Positions 8,300-16,308 of a stretch of DNA of 64,000 bases are shown here, one piece after another (the first letter of the stretch is position 1; each line of letters opens with the position of its first letter). The translations under genes and the position numbers were made by a program. This DNA is from Candidatus Saccharibacteria bacterium oral taxon 488 (GTDB lineage: Bacteria > Patescibacteriota > Saccharimonadia > Saccharimonadales > Saccharimonadaceae). The stretch spans positions 186,001-250,000 of the forward strand of contig CP040001.1 in the NCBI GenBank assembly GCA_013100825.1, read 5' to 3'. Under the pieces are notes generated by a model. The model ran no database searches and was not told the origin of the DNA. It was given only the letters and a program-made list of their open reading frames with translations.

Positions 8300-9367
8300 C
8301 TAGGTAGTGTTCTTCGCCTTCAACTCCCGCTCATACCGCTGTAATTGTTCAATCAAATCGTCAATATCCCCGTTCATCGCAGCGGGGATATTGCTGCGGC
8401 TATAATGAATGCGGTGGTCGGTGATGCGGTCCTGTGGGAAGTTGTAGGTGCGGATTTTTTCGGAGCGGTCGCCAGTGCCGACTAGCGAACGCCGTTCAGC
8501 GCTTAATTTGGCGTTTTCTTCGTCAATTTTCATTTGCAGCAGCCGCGAGCGCAGCACGCTCATGGCTTTTTCGCGGTTCTTAATCTGTGATTTCTCGTCT
8601 TGGTTAGTGACGACGATACCAGTTGGTAGGTGAGTGATGCGCACCGCCGAGTCGGTGGTGTTGACGCTTTGGCCGCCATGGCCGCTGGAGCGGTAGATGT
8701 CAACGCGTAGGTCGCTTGGATTAATTTCAACGTCGGCTTCCTCGGCCTCTGGCAGTACCGCCACGGTGACGGTGGAGGTGTGGATGCGGCCTTGGCTTTC
8801 GGTGACTGGCACACGCTGGACGCGGTGGACGCCGCCTTCAAATTTCAATTTGGCGTATGGCGCGTCGCCCTTGACCATGAAAATGACTTCTTTGTACCCG
8901 CCGGAGTCGTTGGCAGATTCACTGATGAGCTCAGTTTTGTAGCCATTTGCTTCACACCAACGTAAATACATGCGGTACAGTTCCGCTGCAAACAGCGAGG
9001 CTTCGTCGCCGCCAGCGCCAGCCCGGATTTCTATGATGATATTCTTCTCATCATTCGGGTCTTTTGGTGTTAGTAGGATAAATAATTCTTCCTCCAGCTC
9101 TGACAGGCGCGCTTCAGTTTCAGTGATTTCGGCTTTTGCTAATTCTGCCAATTCGCCGCCGTCATTCGCTAATTCTTTGGCGTCACGCAGATTTTGCTCT
9201 AATGCCACTCGCTCGTCGCCCTTGATAATAAGCGTCTCCAGTTCTGAGAACCGCTTATTTTTACTTGTGAAATCCGGCGAGCCATACGCGTCGGGATGCG
9301 CCAAAAAATCACCCAGCGCCGCCCGCTCCGCCTTCAACGCCTCGAGGTCGAGAGAGATTTTTGTCAT
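8300..9367 (-). CDS. prfA: Peptide chain release factor 1
   Basis: 355 residues, full length. The GGQ motif ([16 protein letters not shown]) and the RF1-type anticodon-like tripeptide PVT (in RVPVTES) are both present. RF1 reads UAA and UAG; PrmC, encoded just upstream on the same strand, should methylate its glutamine. A minus-strand TATAAT at 9375-9380 ends 7 bases before the ATG, another leaderless layout. The presence of both RF1 and RF2 in this window supports the standard genetic code. Confidence 0.97.
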   Translation of the reverse strand: MTKISLDLEALKAERAALGDFLAHPDAYGSPDFTSKNKRFSELETLIIKGDERVALEQNLRDAKELANDGGELAELAKAEITETEARLSELEEELFILLTPKDPNDEKNIIIEIRAGAGGDEASLFAAELYRMYLRWCEANGYKTELISESANDSGGYKEVIFMVKGDAPYAKLKFEGGVHRVQRVPVTESQGRIHTSTVTVAVLPEAEEADVEINPSDLRVDIYRSSGHGGQSVNTTDSAVRITHLPTGIVVTNQDEKSQIKNREKAMSVLRSRLLQMKIDEENAKLSAERRSLVGTGDRSEKIRTYNFPQDRITDHRIHYSRSNIPAAMNGDIDDLIEQLQRYERELKAKNTT

Positions 9368-9438
9368 ATGGATTATTATAGCATATTGGTGGGGGTGGCG
9401 GGCCTACTAGTAAAATACTGATAATGGCGTAGGGATAC

Positions 9439-9467
9439 TTGACAAATAAAGAAAAATAAAATAAAAT
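9439..9467 (+). promoter_or_regulatory. Promoter reaching into a pentanucleotide repeat
   Basis: TTGACA (9439-9444) and TAAAAT (9462-9467) are 17 bases apart. The -10 is itself formed by the TAAAA units of the adjacent tandem repeat, so a change in unit number could move or remove it. Confidence 0.55.
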
Positions 9468-9495
9468 AAAGTAAAGTAAAGTAAAGTAAAGTAAA
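9457..9495 (+). repeat. Pentanucleotide tandem repeat (TAAAA then GTAAA units)
   Basis: About three TAAAA-type units run into five perfect GTAAA units (9471-9495), with a sixth degenerate unit after. The array lies between the -35 box and the coding start at 9554, overlapping the -10 and the first part of the leader. No similar array was seen elsewhere in the window. Confidence 0.85.
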
Positions 9496-9553
9496 GTGTA
9501 GACTATTAAATACATTACATATTGCAGTAGCAAAGAGAAGGAAAATAAAAAGT

Positions 9554-10324
9554 ATGGGCAAATTATTACAAGCAACACGACGTATGGTCAACGAAGCTTT
9601 CGGGACAAACTTTGGGCGGGTTCGTAATGTCGAGAAGGCCTGGGAGATGGCACAAGAAGAAAATGCTGAACATGCACGCCGGCAGACAGAAAGGAAGTTA
9701 GCGAGTTTAGCCCTTGACGAGCCGCGCATAGCAGAACTAAAAAATGGCTCAGGTCTCCCGGAGACAAAGGTGGGGTCTCCTGAGTTCATTGCTAAGATGT
9801 TTGAAAAGGCCGGTGAGTACATGTCAGACAAGGAGGGTGGTACCTCGACAGAGAAGTGGCTACCAATGATGTACGACCTTCCGTCTCTAGCTGAAGAGAT
9901 GACAGTGAATCAGGTTTCGTGTTACGGTGATTTTATTGCTAGGGGACCCAACGGTGGACCGATTATCGGTATGGTTGAGGAGCGTAGCGTTGGGGGTACG
10001 GATCATGATGCTCGGCGCGTTCGCACCTCAACCGCTTATGATCCTACGACGGGCTTGATAAAGGAAGTTGAACTCACAAATCACCTAAAAAGGGAAAAGA
10101 ATGGTCGCAGGTATACCGGTGATTATGAGGTGATAAAAACTGACGGTAAGATACGATGGATTTTGCCCGATGGTACCGTCGAATGTGTTGATACTGATGA
10201 AAATGGCGTGCGGCAACCAGGTACGTTGTATCGGAGGGATGTGGGAGAGCTGGCGTATCTACGGAGACTCGAGTGCATGATGGAGCATTTTGATACCAAA
10301 CCCGAAGCACCTAGTAAGGGTTAG
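9554..10324 (+). CDS. Protein of unknown function
   Basis: 256 residues, soluble. A charged helical N terminus (QATRRMVNEAFG, then a Glu/Arg-rich helix to about residue 60) leads into a mixed region with GDFIARGPNGGPIIGMVEE, and a beta-rich stretch (YEVIKTDGKIRWILPDGTVE) near 200. I recognise no family. The ATG follows GAAGGA by 10 bases. It has its own promoter with a repeat-containing leader and a strong hairpin behind it. It belongs to the set of orphan genes interleaved with ribosomal genes between 7.8 and 17 kb. Confidence 0.7.
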   Translation: MGKLLQATRRMVNEAFGTNFGRVRNVEKAWEMAQEENAEHARRQTERKLASLALDEPRIAELKNGSGLPETKVGSPEFIAKMFEKAGEYMSDKEGGTSTEKWLPMMYDLPSLAEEMTVNQVSCYGDFIARGPNGGPIIGMVEERSVGGTDHDARRVRTSTAYDPTTGLIKEVELTNHLKREKNGRRYTGDYEVIKTDGKIRWILPDGTVECVDTDENGVRQPGTLYRRDVGELAYLRRLECMMEHFDTKPEAPSKG

Positions 10325-10348
10325 TGTAAAATTCAATGTAGTCTCATC

Positions 10349-10378
10349 GTAATAGCTCCGCCTCGACGGAGCTATTAC
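10349..10378. terminator. Hairpin between converging genes
   Basis: A 12-bp perfect stem, GTAATAGCTCCG (10349-10360) with CGGAGCTATTAC (10367-10378), has a 6-base loop. It lies between the 9554 gene and convergent rpmE, where it could stop transcription from both sides. No clear T run follows on either strand. Confidence 0.6.
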
Positions 10379-10408
10379 GTTAATGTCAAAAATATTGATA
10401 AGTTGGGG

Positions 10409-10795
10409 CTATTTCTTAACCTTCTTAGTTTTTGCCTTAGGCGTAGCCGCTTTCTTCTTTGTGTCGTCTGCGTCATCGTCTGTTGCCTTGGTGGCTTTTT
10501 TGGCGGTAGCTTTCTTGGCTTTGTTGGCTAGGGCTGCCTTGCGAGCCTGGGCGGCTGCTTGGCGTGCCTTGAACCGGTCAACGCGACCCTCGGTGTCGAT
10601 GATCTTTTCTTCGCCGGTGAAGAATGGGTGCGAGGCACTAGAGATGTGCACCTTGACGAGTGGATAAGTTTTGCCATCCTCCCAGACGATGGTGTCTGTG
10701 GTTTGCGCCGTTGACTGAGTCAAGAACGCGAAGCCCGCTTGATCGTCGCTAAATACGACCGGGCGATAGTTCTGTGGGTGAATACTGCTTTTCAT
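10409..10795 (-). CDS. rpmE: 50S ribosomal protein L31 with a basic C-terminal tail
   Basis: 128 residues. The first 80 match type-B L31: [40 protein letters not shown] and the ending GRVDRFK. No zinc-binding cysteines are present, as expected for the C-minus form. The remaining 45 residues are an Ala/Lys/Thr-rich low-complexity tail, much longer than usual; it may contact rRNA. A TAAAAT box sits about 9 bases before the ATG with AAGG between them. Confidence 0.93.
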   Translation of the reverse strand: MKSSIHPQNYRPVVFSDDQAGFAFLTQSTAQTTDTIVWEDGKTYPLVKVHISSASHPFFTGEEKIIDTEGRVDRFKARQAAAQARKAALANKAKKATAKKATKATDDDADDTKKKAATPKAKTKKVKK

Positions 10796-10936
10796 AACCT
10801 TGGTATTTTAGCAAAAAAGTATAGGTATTGCAAATACCGCCGTCAGCGTAGTCGCATGATGGAGCTGCCCCCCGCTGTTTGGTAAGGGCCGTTCAACAAT
10901 TATGCTTGTAAATTATTAAAAAATATTGTTATGTAC

Positions 10937-10967
10937 TTGACAAATCAAGAGAGAGAGAGAGTATAGT
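10937..10967 (+). promoter_or_regulatory. Promoter with longer GA tract in the spacer
   Basis: TTGACA (10937-10942) is followed by AATCAA and a GA run at 10949-10961 of six and a half units, then TATAGT (10962-10967). The spacer is 19 bases; loss of one GA unit would give the optimal 17. Same design as 7785-7814. Confidence 0.65.
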
Positions 10968-11003
10968 TGACTCCGATAGCTAAAAACCAAGGAGTTACAC
11001 GAC

Positions 11004-11720
11004 ATGGATAAGGAAAGGCAGCCAAATATTTGGGGTGGGCATAATCTCAACCGGTTGGCAGAGGAAGCGTTTCGGCGCAATGAGGAAAAAGAGAAGGCGC
11101 AGGCTGTTGGTGAAATACTAAATTACCCCGACCGTAATGAGGCAAATACTATAGGTTTTCTATCTGAGAACACATTGTCGCGCCTTAGCTGGGCACTTAG
11201 CAAGGTTTTTGAAGTGAACTTCGCTTCTGGTTCTTGCGATACTGTGAAGGTAAAGCTGTTTAATCCCCACGAACGTGTCGTCGACAACTCTCTTGTCGTG
11301 CCAATGGAAGTAAATACTTCAGTTGTAGCACTTGATGCTTATGGGCCTGGCTCTGTTGGACGAGACGGGGCAAAGGTTGGTTCGATTTTATTATTTAAGC
11401 TGTCGGCAAACCTCATTAATGAGCCGGTGCCGGATATGACGGCAAAGGACTTAGCGTGGGGTGATAATTGTACGTATGGTGTTCTTGTGGGCGATAGCGC
11501 AATTGACTATTTTGAGATTGTTCAAACGAGTGGCGATGTCGTTCAGTCAGAGCTGCGCCGTAAGGATCCAACAGAGGAGAATGGTCAATCTGTCGAGGCG
11601 CAAGTCGTGACGCCGGGGCAGGATAGACTTATTGTTAACGAGCTTTCCTCTTCAAGTAATGAGGCACTTGAACTCGAGCAAGAGTTAGATAAGTTCATAG
11701 TGTCTCGCTCTGCTCAGTAA
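11004..11720 (+). CDS. Protein of unknown function
   Basis: 238 residues. A charged N-terminal helix (about 1-40) is followed by a mixed, beta-rich body (about 70-190, including DTVKVKLFNPHERVVDNS and GSILLFKLSANLINEP) and an acidic C terminus. No membrane segment or catalytic motif was recognised. The start is ATG with AAGGAG 10 bases before it. It has its own TTGACA promoter with the GA tract and precedes rpsB by about 110 bases without an obvious terminator between them. Confidence 0.7.
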   Translation: MDKERQPNIWGGHNLNRLAEEAFRRNEEKEKAQAVGEILNYPDRNEANTIGFLSENTLSRLSWALSKVFEVNFASGSCDTVKVKLFNPHERVVDNSLVVPMEVNTSVVALDAYGPGSVGRDGAKVGSILLFKLSANLINEPVPDMTAKDLAWGDNCTYGVLVGDSAIDYFEIVQTSGDVVQSELRRKDPTEENGQSVEAQVVTPGQDRLIVNELSSSSNEALELEQELDKFIVSRSAQ

Positions 11721-11780
11721 CGGATTGCTTTTGGTGTCGACTTGTGTTAAAATGACGAGGTAACTAAATATAACGACACA

Positions 11781-11808
11781 GCCCGTCGCAGCTCCAAAAG
11801 TGGCGGGC
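11781..11808 (+). promoter_or_regulatory. Hairpin in the rpsB leader
   Basis: GCCCGTC (11781-11787) can pair with GGCGGGC (11802-11808), seven pairs with one G-U. A TAAAAT -10 box lies upstream near 11749-11754 and the S2 start is 20 bases downstream. Leader hairpins bound by S2 are known for rpsB in other bacteria; that role here is inferred. Confidence 0.4.
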
Positions 11809-11828
11809 GAGGAAAAAGGAGTAATCTA

Positions 11829-12557
11829 ATGTCTGTAACAGTAGACATGAAAGCTTTGTTTGAAGCTGGTGTTCATTTCGGACACAAAACCAGCCGCTGG
11901 CACCCAAAGATGGCGCCATACATCCATTCAAAACGCCAGGATAGCCATATCATTGATTTGGCAAAGACAGCTGAGGCGCTAGAGAAGGCGCTGCCGGAGC
12001 TGACAAAAATCGCCGCTAGCGGTAAGAAGGTACTGTTCGTCGGTACGAAAAAGCAAGCTAAGGACGTGGTGCGCCAGGCGGCCGAGAGCATCAATCAGCC
12101 GTACGTGGTTGAGCGCTGGATCGGCGGTATGCTGACCAACGGCGCAACAATCGCTCAGCAGATCAAGAAACTGAAGAACCTCGAGAAGCGGATGGCGTCG
12201 GGCGATCTGGAGAAGCGCTACAACAAGCTAGAGGTGCAGCGTTTCCAGGAGGAAATTGACAACCTGAATTTCAAATACGGCGGTATTAAGAACTTGATGG
12301 GCAAGCCAGGCGCAGTGGTCGTGGTTGACGCGCTGACTGATGCGAATGCGGTACGCGAAGCGGAATCTCTGGGTATACCAGTGTTTGCGGTGGTTGATAC
12401 TAATGTCAATCCAACTGGCATCAATTACGTTATCCCAGGCAATGACGATGCAATTAAGAGCATCCAATTGCTATTAAGCTACTTTACTAAAGCAGTAGCC
12501 GAGGGAGCTGGCGCAGCAAAAAAGGAAGACAAGTCAGTAAAAAAGGGAGATAAATAG
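11829..12557 (+). CDS. rpsB: 30S ribosomal protein S2
   Basis: 242 residues, full length. It opens with MKALFEAGVHFGHKTSRWHPKM after a short lead and contains the conserved stretches PYVVERWIGGMLTNG and NRV-type strand regions through IPVFAVVDTNVNP. S2 is a late-assembling protein of the small-subunit head. An AAAAAGGAG ribosome site precedes the ATG. One base separates the stop from tsf, the usual rpsB-tsf operon. Confidence 0.97.
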   Translation: MSVTVDMKALFEAGVHFGHKTSRWHPKMAPYIHSKRQDSHIIDLAKTAEALEKALPELTKIAASGKKVLFVGTKKQAKDVVRQAAESINQPYVVERWIGGMLTNGATIAQQIKKLKNLEKRMASGDLEKRYNKLEVQRFQEEIDNLNFKYGGIKNLMGKPGAVVVVDALTDANAVREAESLGIPVFAVVDTNVNPTGINYVIPGNDDAIKSIQLLLSYFTKAVAEGAGAAKKEDKSVKKGDK

Positions 12558-12558
12558 G

Positions 12559-13155
12559 ATGAACGTTTCTGTTGACGATATTAAAAAACTGCGCGAATTA
12601 ACTGGCGTGGGCTTGACTGACGCAAAGAAGGCGCTAGTCGAAACTGATGGCGATTTTGACAAGGCGCTGGAGGCGATGCGTAAAAAAGGCTTGACCAAGG
12701 CTGAGAAAAAGGGTGACCGCGAAGCGCGTGAAGGCCTGATCGAGGGTTATGTACACTCGGGCCGAATTGGCGTGGTGGTTGAAGTGAACTGTGAGACCGA
12801 CTTCGTGGCGCGGCTGGATGATTTCAAGACGTTGGCGCATGAAATTGCCATGCAAATTGCAGCCATGAGTCCGAAGTATGTTTCTGAGGCGGACATTCCG
12901 GCTGAGGAAATGGAGCGGGTTAGGACAGAACTAATGGCTAGCGAGGCATTGGCAAGCAAGCCTGAAGAAATGCGCGAAAAAATCGTTGAAGGTCAATTGA
13001 AAAAGCATTTTGTTGAGCAAGTGTTGATGAGCCAGGCATACATTTTGGACGATTCTAAGACAGTTGAGCAGCATATTAAGGAGGCGATCGCTAAGCTTGG
13101 CGAGAATATCGTGGTGCGCCAGTTTAGGCGAATTGAGCTGGGTGTGAGCGAGTAG
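12559..13155 (+). CDS. tsf: Elongation factor Ts
   Basis: 198 residues. The N-terminal UBA-like domain (DIKKLRELTGVGLTDAKKAL) and the guanine-exchange core (VVEVNCETDFVAR, then HEIAMQIAAMSP) are clear. It is the short form found in many bacteria, with a single core module. It recycles EF-Tu by displacing GDP. It is co-transcribed with rpsB, one base apart. Confidence 0.97.
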   Translation: MNVSVDDIKKLRELTGVGLTDAKKALVETDGDFDKALEAMRKKGLTKAEKKGDREAREGLIEGYVHSGRIGVVVEVNCETDFVARLDDFKTLAHEIAMQIAAMSPKYVSEADIPAEEMERVRTELMASEALASKPEEMREKIVEGQLKKHFVEQVLMSQAYILDDSKTVEQHIKEAIAKLGENIVVRQFRRIELGVSE

Positions 13156-13242
13156 CTCTGAGCTTATTCGGGTGTCGTTCATATCTAGCTAGACCCCCCG
13201 GTGCTAGCATATTGATCCGTAAGGGTGTTAAGATTTTATGTG

Positions 13243-13271
13243 TTGACAATATATTAAATCTGTGATAGTAT
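13243..13271 (+). promoter_or_regulatory. Promoter of the 13327 gene
   Basis: TTGACA (13243-13248) and TAGTAT (13266-13271) are 17 bases apart. A leader of about 50 bases follows. The style matches the other orphan-gene promoters rather than the leaderless housekeeping type. Confidence 0.55.
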
Positions 13272-13326
13272 AGAGCATAAGATTAACTACAGTGATATTA
13301 AAATATATGAAGAATATGAGGTCTGT

Positions 13327-14736
13327 ATGCATAAAATGAGCCCCGAATCAAGTGTAAGAACATCCTACACTGGCCACATGATTGATGGGTGGGGGAGCCT
13401 CTCTGAAAAAGGGGCAGACTCTACTACTCCTGAACAGGATGGCCGTAATGGGGTGATGGCTATCGAGACAACCACCGATAAAAATAATCGAAAGTTTGCA
13501 GAAATTCCTGGGTATGAAGAGATCCGCCGACAGATTATTGATAGTAATGTATCTCATTCAGGGGAAACGGACGGCTGGAGCGCTGCTGTGTCACCAGAGA
13601 ACGAGACTCAAGGATGGGTTGATCCGTTTGAGCAAACACCAGGTGGTCGTCGAGAGTCTTTGGCAAAACGAATTGTTGGTGGCCTGAAAGGCTTAGGAGA
13701 AAAACTATCAAGTCATGGCGGAGCGGCAAAGAGAAAGATTGGTGAAGTATTCAATAAGGCAGCTGAGACTGGGAAGAGTCTAAAAGAGACTATCGGTCAG
13801 GCTGCTCAGAGTGCTAAGGAGCGTCGTGCTGAGCGCCGCCAGCAACGCGAGGAGGCTCGCGAGAACCGTGAAAGTAAGTTAGCTGCAAAAAGGCAGGAGC
13901 GTCAGGAGAGGGCCCAGAAGCGCAAGGATGCAGCAGGCGAACGCCGCAAGGCAGCCAGGAATGACAGAAATGCTGAAGTTGAGGATTTGCGAAAAAGGGC
14001 TGGACTCAGAGAAGAGACCGTGGCCGTAGAAGGTAAGCAGAGGGGTACTGATACAGAAATCGCTGGAACAAAGGCAGAGATTGAGGCAATGTCGAGTGGC
14101 GAACTGGCGGCTGCGTTTGAGCAACTGACAACGGCGCGTGAAGCGTATAGGGATAGCGAACACCCGGCTGATTCTACTGAAGGTCAACGACTGGCGTTAG
14201 CAGTGAGTATAGCGGAAGGTGCATGGCAAGTCGCCAGCGGTCAAGTCGAGATGCTCAAGCTTGGCTTGCAAGAACTTGAGATGAAACGTCAAGGTCTTGA
14301 GCGTCAGCGCCAAGAGGCTCTCGATAAGATTCGTGAGATAAATGAGCGGCGAGGTGAGCGTATAACGACTGCCAAAGCAAGGCGGGAAGCACGCCGCGAG
14401 GCGCGCCAGGAAAAGCTGGCGGGTGTAAAGGAGGCGATCGGTGATGGTTTTCAGTCCGCTAGCGAGCGGGTCAGCGCCACTGCCGATCGGTTAGGTAGGG
14501 CGGCTGGCCGTGCAACCGAGCGAATCGGTGAGATGCGCACTACCGTAGCGCAGCGACTGCGGGATATCGGTAGCTACCTATCACGTCCGGTTGCTTTCAT
14601 GGGGCGTAAGACAAAAGAAACGCTCACGGCAACAGGTGACTTCACCCGACGGTTCGGCAGGGCAGCGGTTGCAGGTCATATAGCGTTCACACAGGAGATG
14701 CAAAACCCGAATTCTAATGTAGGTGATAGAGTCTAA
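13327..14736 (+). CDS. Large basic coiled-coil protein of unknown function
   Basis: 469 residues. The first 110 are polar and disordered, with DGW repeated three times (IDGWGSL, TDGWSAA, TQGWVDP). From about 115 to 440 the protein is a very charged helix-forming region rich in Arg, Lys, Glu and Ala (for example ERRAERRQQREEARENRESK), with amphipathic helices at each end. No signal peptide, membrane helix or enzyme motif is visible. It could be a structural or nucleic-acid-associated protein, but I do not recognise a family. It starts a short orphan operon with the 14822 gene. Confidence 0.7.
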   Translation: MHKMSPESSVRTSYTGHMIDGWGSLSEKGADSTTPEQDGRNGVMAIETTTDKNNRKFAEIPGYEEIRRQIIDSNVSHSGETDGWSAAVSPENETQGWVDPFEQTPGGRRESLAKRIVGGLKGLGEKLSSHGGAAKRKIGEVFNKAAETGKSLKETIGQAAQSAKERRAERRQQREEARENRESKLAAKRQERQERAQKRKDAAGERRKAARNDRNAEVEDLRKRAGLREETVAVEGKQRGTDTEIAGTKAEIEAMSSGELAAAFEQLTTAREAYRDSEHPADSTEGQRLALAVSIAEGAWQVASGQVEMLKLGLQELEMKRQGLERQRQEALDKIREINERRGERITTAKARREARREARQEKLAGVKEAIGDGFQSASERVSATADRLGRAAGRATERIGEMRTTVAQRLRDIGSYLSRPVAFMGRKTKETLTATGDFTRRFGRAAVAGHIAFTQEMQNPNSNVGDRV

Positions 14737-14818
14737 TCCTAACGAGATAAATAGTAGGCAACTTGTTGAGGAAATTGATACGACGGTTGAGATAACTAAT
14801 AAAATAAAAAAAGGATAG
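14723..14818 (+). CDS. Possible 31-residue peptide overlapping the end of the 13327 gene
   Basis: A GTG at 14723 opens a 31-codon frame ending TAG at 14816-14818, with sequence beginning MIESNPNEINSRQLVEE. It overlaps the last bases of the upstream gene and ends 3 bases before the next ATG, which would suit translational coupling. The ribosome site is weak, so it may be chance. Confidence 0.3.
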   Translation: MIESNPNEINSRQLVEEIDTTVEITNKIKKG

Positions 14819-14821
14819 TTT

Positions 14822-15184
14822 ATGAATAACGACAATACACCACGGGTTAATCTTGATGAGGCGTTGATCACGGTCGATCAGCTGCGAGAGATGGGTATTA
14901 ATCTGCCAGAACAGCAATTGCAAGAGTTGGCTGTTCACGTGCAAGATACGATTAATGAGCGGATTGGCGAGGAGGCTGTAGAGTCTCTAACAGGTGAACA
15001 GCTGGAAGAATTAATCACAATACAGGATAATGGTGCACCGGGCGATCAGATTAGTGAGTGGTTGCGCGCACGAGTACCGGATTATGAACAAATAGTTGAA
15101 GACAATACGATCATTGTACTTGGCGAAGTCGCCGATGACATTGATGCAATTCAACAACCAAAACCTGAAGCCGAGCGAGAGTGA
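14822..15184 (+). CDS. Small acidic protein of unknown function
   Basis: 120 residues, strongly acidic, predicted mostly helical (QLREMGINLPEQQLQELAVHV, then EAVESLTGEQLEELI). An AAAAAGGA ribosome site lies 8 bases before the ATG. It follows the very basic 13327 protein in the same unit. An acidic partner for a basic coiled-coil protein is plausible but only inferred. A terminator follows. Confidence 0.65.
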   Translation: MNNDNTPRVNLDEALITVDQLREMGINLPEQQLQELAVHVQDTINERIGEEAVESLTGEQLEELITIQDNGAPGDQISEWLRARVPDYEQIVEDNTIIVLGEVADDIDAIQQPKPEAERE

Positions 15185-15216
15185 ATAATATCGTCACGCT
15201 TAGCTTAGCATGATAC

Positions 15217-15241
15217 ATCCCGCCAAAATGGCGGGATTTTA
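15217..15241. terminator. Terminator between the 14822 gene and recF
   Basis: An 8-bp stem, ATCCCGCC (15217-15224) with GGCGGGAT (15230-15237), has an AAAAT loop and is followed by a T run on the plus strand. It abuts the stop codon of convergent recF. Confidence 0.8.
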
Positions 15242-16294
15242 GCGCGTTGAGACTATCAAACAATCATCCCTCTGGTGGCGGGCGTCAGTGGTGGTGACGA
15301 TGAATTGATGATGTTGGATGGTCTCTTGGAGGAGTTTTTCGCGAGTGGCATCTAGTTCAGAAAACACATCATCCAGGAGGATGAGCGGCCGTGATTGACT
15401 GATTTTCGTTTGCAGTTCCAGCTCGAGCAGCTTGAAAGCCAGCATAATGGTGCGCATTTCGCCGCGCGAGGCGACTTTGATGGCCGGCTGGCTGTGGAGG
15501 AAAATCGTAAAATCCTCGCGGTGTGGGCCGGCCGAAGTATGGCCTGTAGCGATCTCATAGTCGCGAGCACGCTGTAGGCGGTCGAGAAGTGCTTGTTCGT
15601 ATCGATCAAGCGATGTACTGGCTTGATAGGTGGCTGCAAAAGCTGTTTCGTGTCCCGCCAGCGCTGCATATAAACTACTCAGCGCCACCTCGTGCTTAGC
15701 CAAGAATTCAGCGCGGGCTTGGGCGATGTGAGTCGCTAGCTGGACGAACTTAATATCCCAGGCAAAGAGATGATCGCGCCAGTTTTGGGTCGTCTCGTGG
15801 GGATGTTTGAGCAGTTCATTGCGCTGGAGCAAGGTTCGGTGAAAGGCACGGAGTGTGGCTTCGTATTGAGCATTCAGCCGAGATAATATACCGTCCAGAA
15901 AATCCCGTCGCCGCGATGGTGAGGAAGAGATGAGTCGTAGCTCGCTTGGCTCAAACAGAACGACCGGCAGGCGATGTTTACGGGGAAGGAGTTTGCTGTG
16001 GCTATCGTTAATCGTAAATTCTTTGGTTATCGTGCCGTCGGCTGTGCGGAGCAGCTGGAGGCGTCGAGAGGTGTTGTCGGTTTCGAGGTGGATGATGGTT
16101 TGCGTTTGGTCGTGCTGCATGCAATCAGCAAGGCTGCCGCGAAAGCTACTGCCGCGGAGGGCGACGTATATCGCTTCGAGCAAGTTTGTCTTGCCCGTAC
16201 CGTTTGGTCCAACGATGACGGTGCCGCCTGGCGCCAGTGTCGTCTCATAAAGGCCGTAGGAGCGAAAATGATATAGTTTAATGTGTGTTATCAC
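15239..16294 (-). CDS. recF: DNA replication and repair protein RecF
   Basis: 351 residues. The Walker A motif GPNGTGKTN is at residues 29-37, RSYGLYE precedes it, the ABC signature region GEMRTIMLAFKL lies near 270, and Walker B LILLDDVFSELD near 310. RecF loads RecA at gapped DNA together with RecO, encoded at 57585-58262. The start is GTG; a minus-strand TATAAT (16303-16308) ends 8 bases before it, so the mRNA is probably leaderless. It is not next to dnaA or gyrB as in many genomes. Confidence 0.95.
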   Translation of the reverse strand: MITHIKLYHFRSYGLYETTLAPGGTVIVGPNGTGKTNLLEAIYVALRGSSFRGSLADCMQHDQTQTIIHLETDNTSRRLQLLRTADGTITKEFTINDSHSKLLPRKHRLPVVLFEPSELRLISSSPSRRRDFLDGILSRLNAQYEATLRAFHRTLLQRNELLKHPHETTQNWRDHLFAWDIKFVQLATHIAQARAEFLAKHEVALSSLYAALAGHETAFAATYQASTSLDRYEQALLDRLQRARDYEIATGHTSAGPHREDFTIFLHSQPAIKVASRGEMRTIMLAFKLLELELQTKISQSRPLILLDDVFSELDATREKLLQETIQHHQFIVTTTDARHQRDDCLIVSTR

Positions 16295-16308
16295 TGATGA
16301 TAATTATA

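Noticed and set aside
9457..9495. CRISPR-like repeat
   Set aside because: Units are 5 bases and contiguous with no spacers; it is a microsatellite. No CRISPR array or cas gene was seen.
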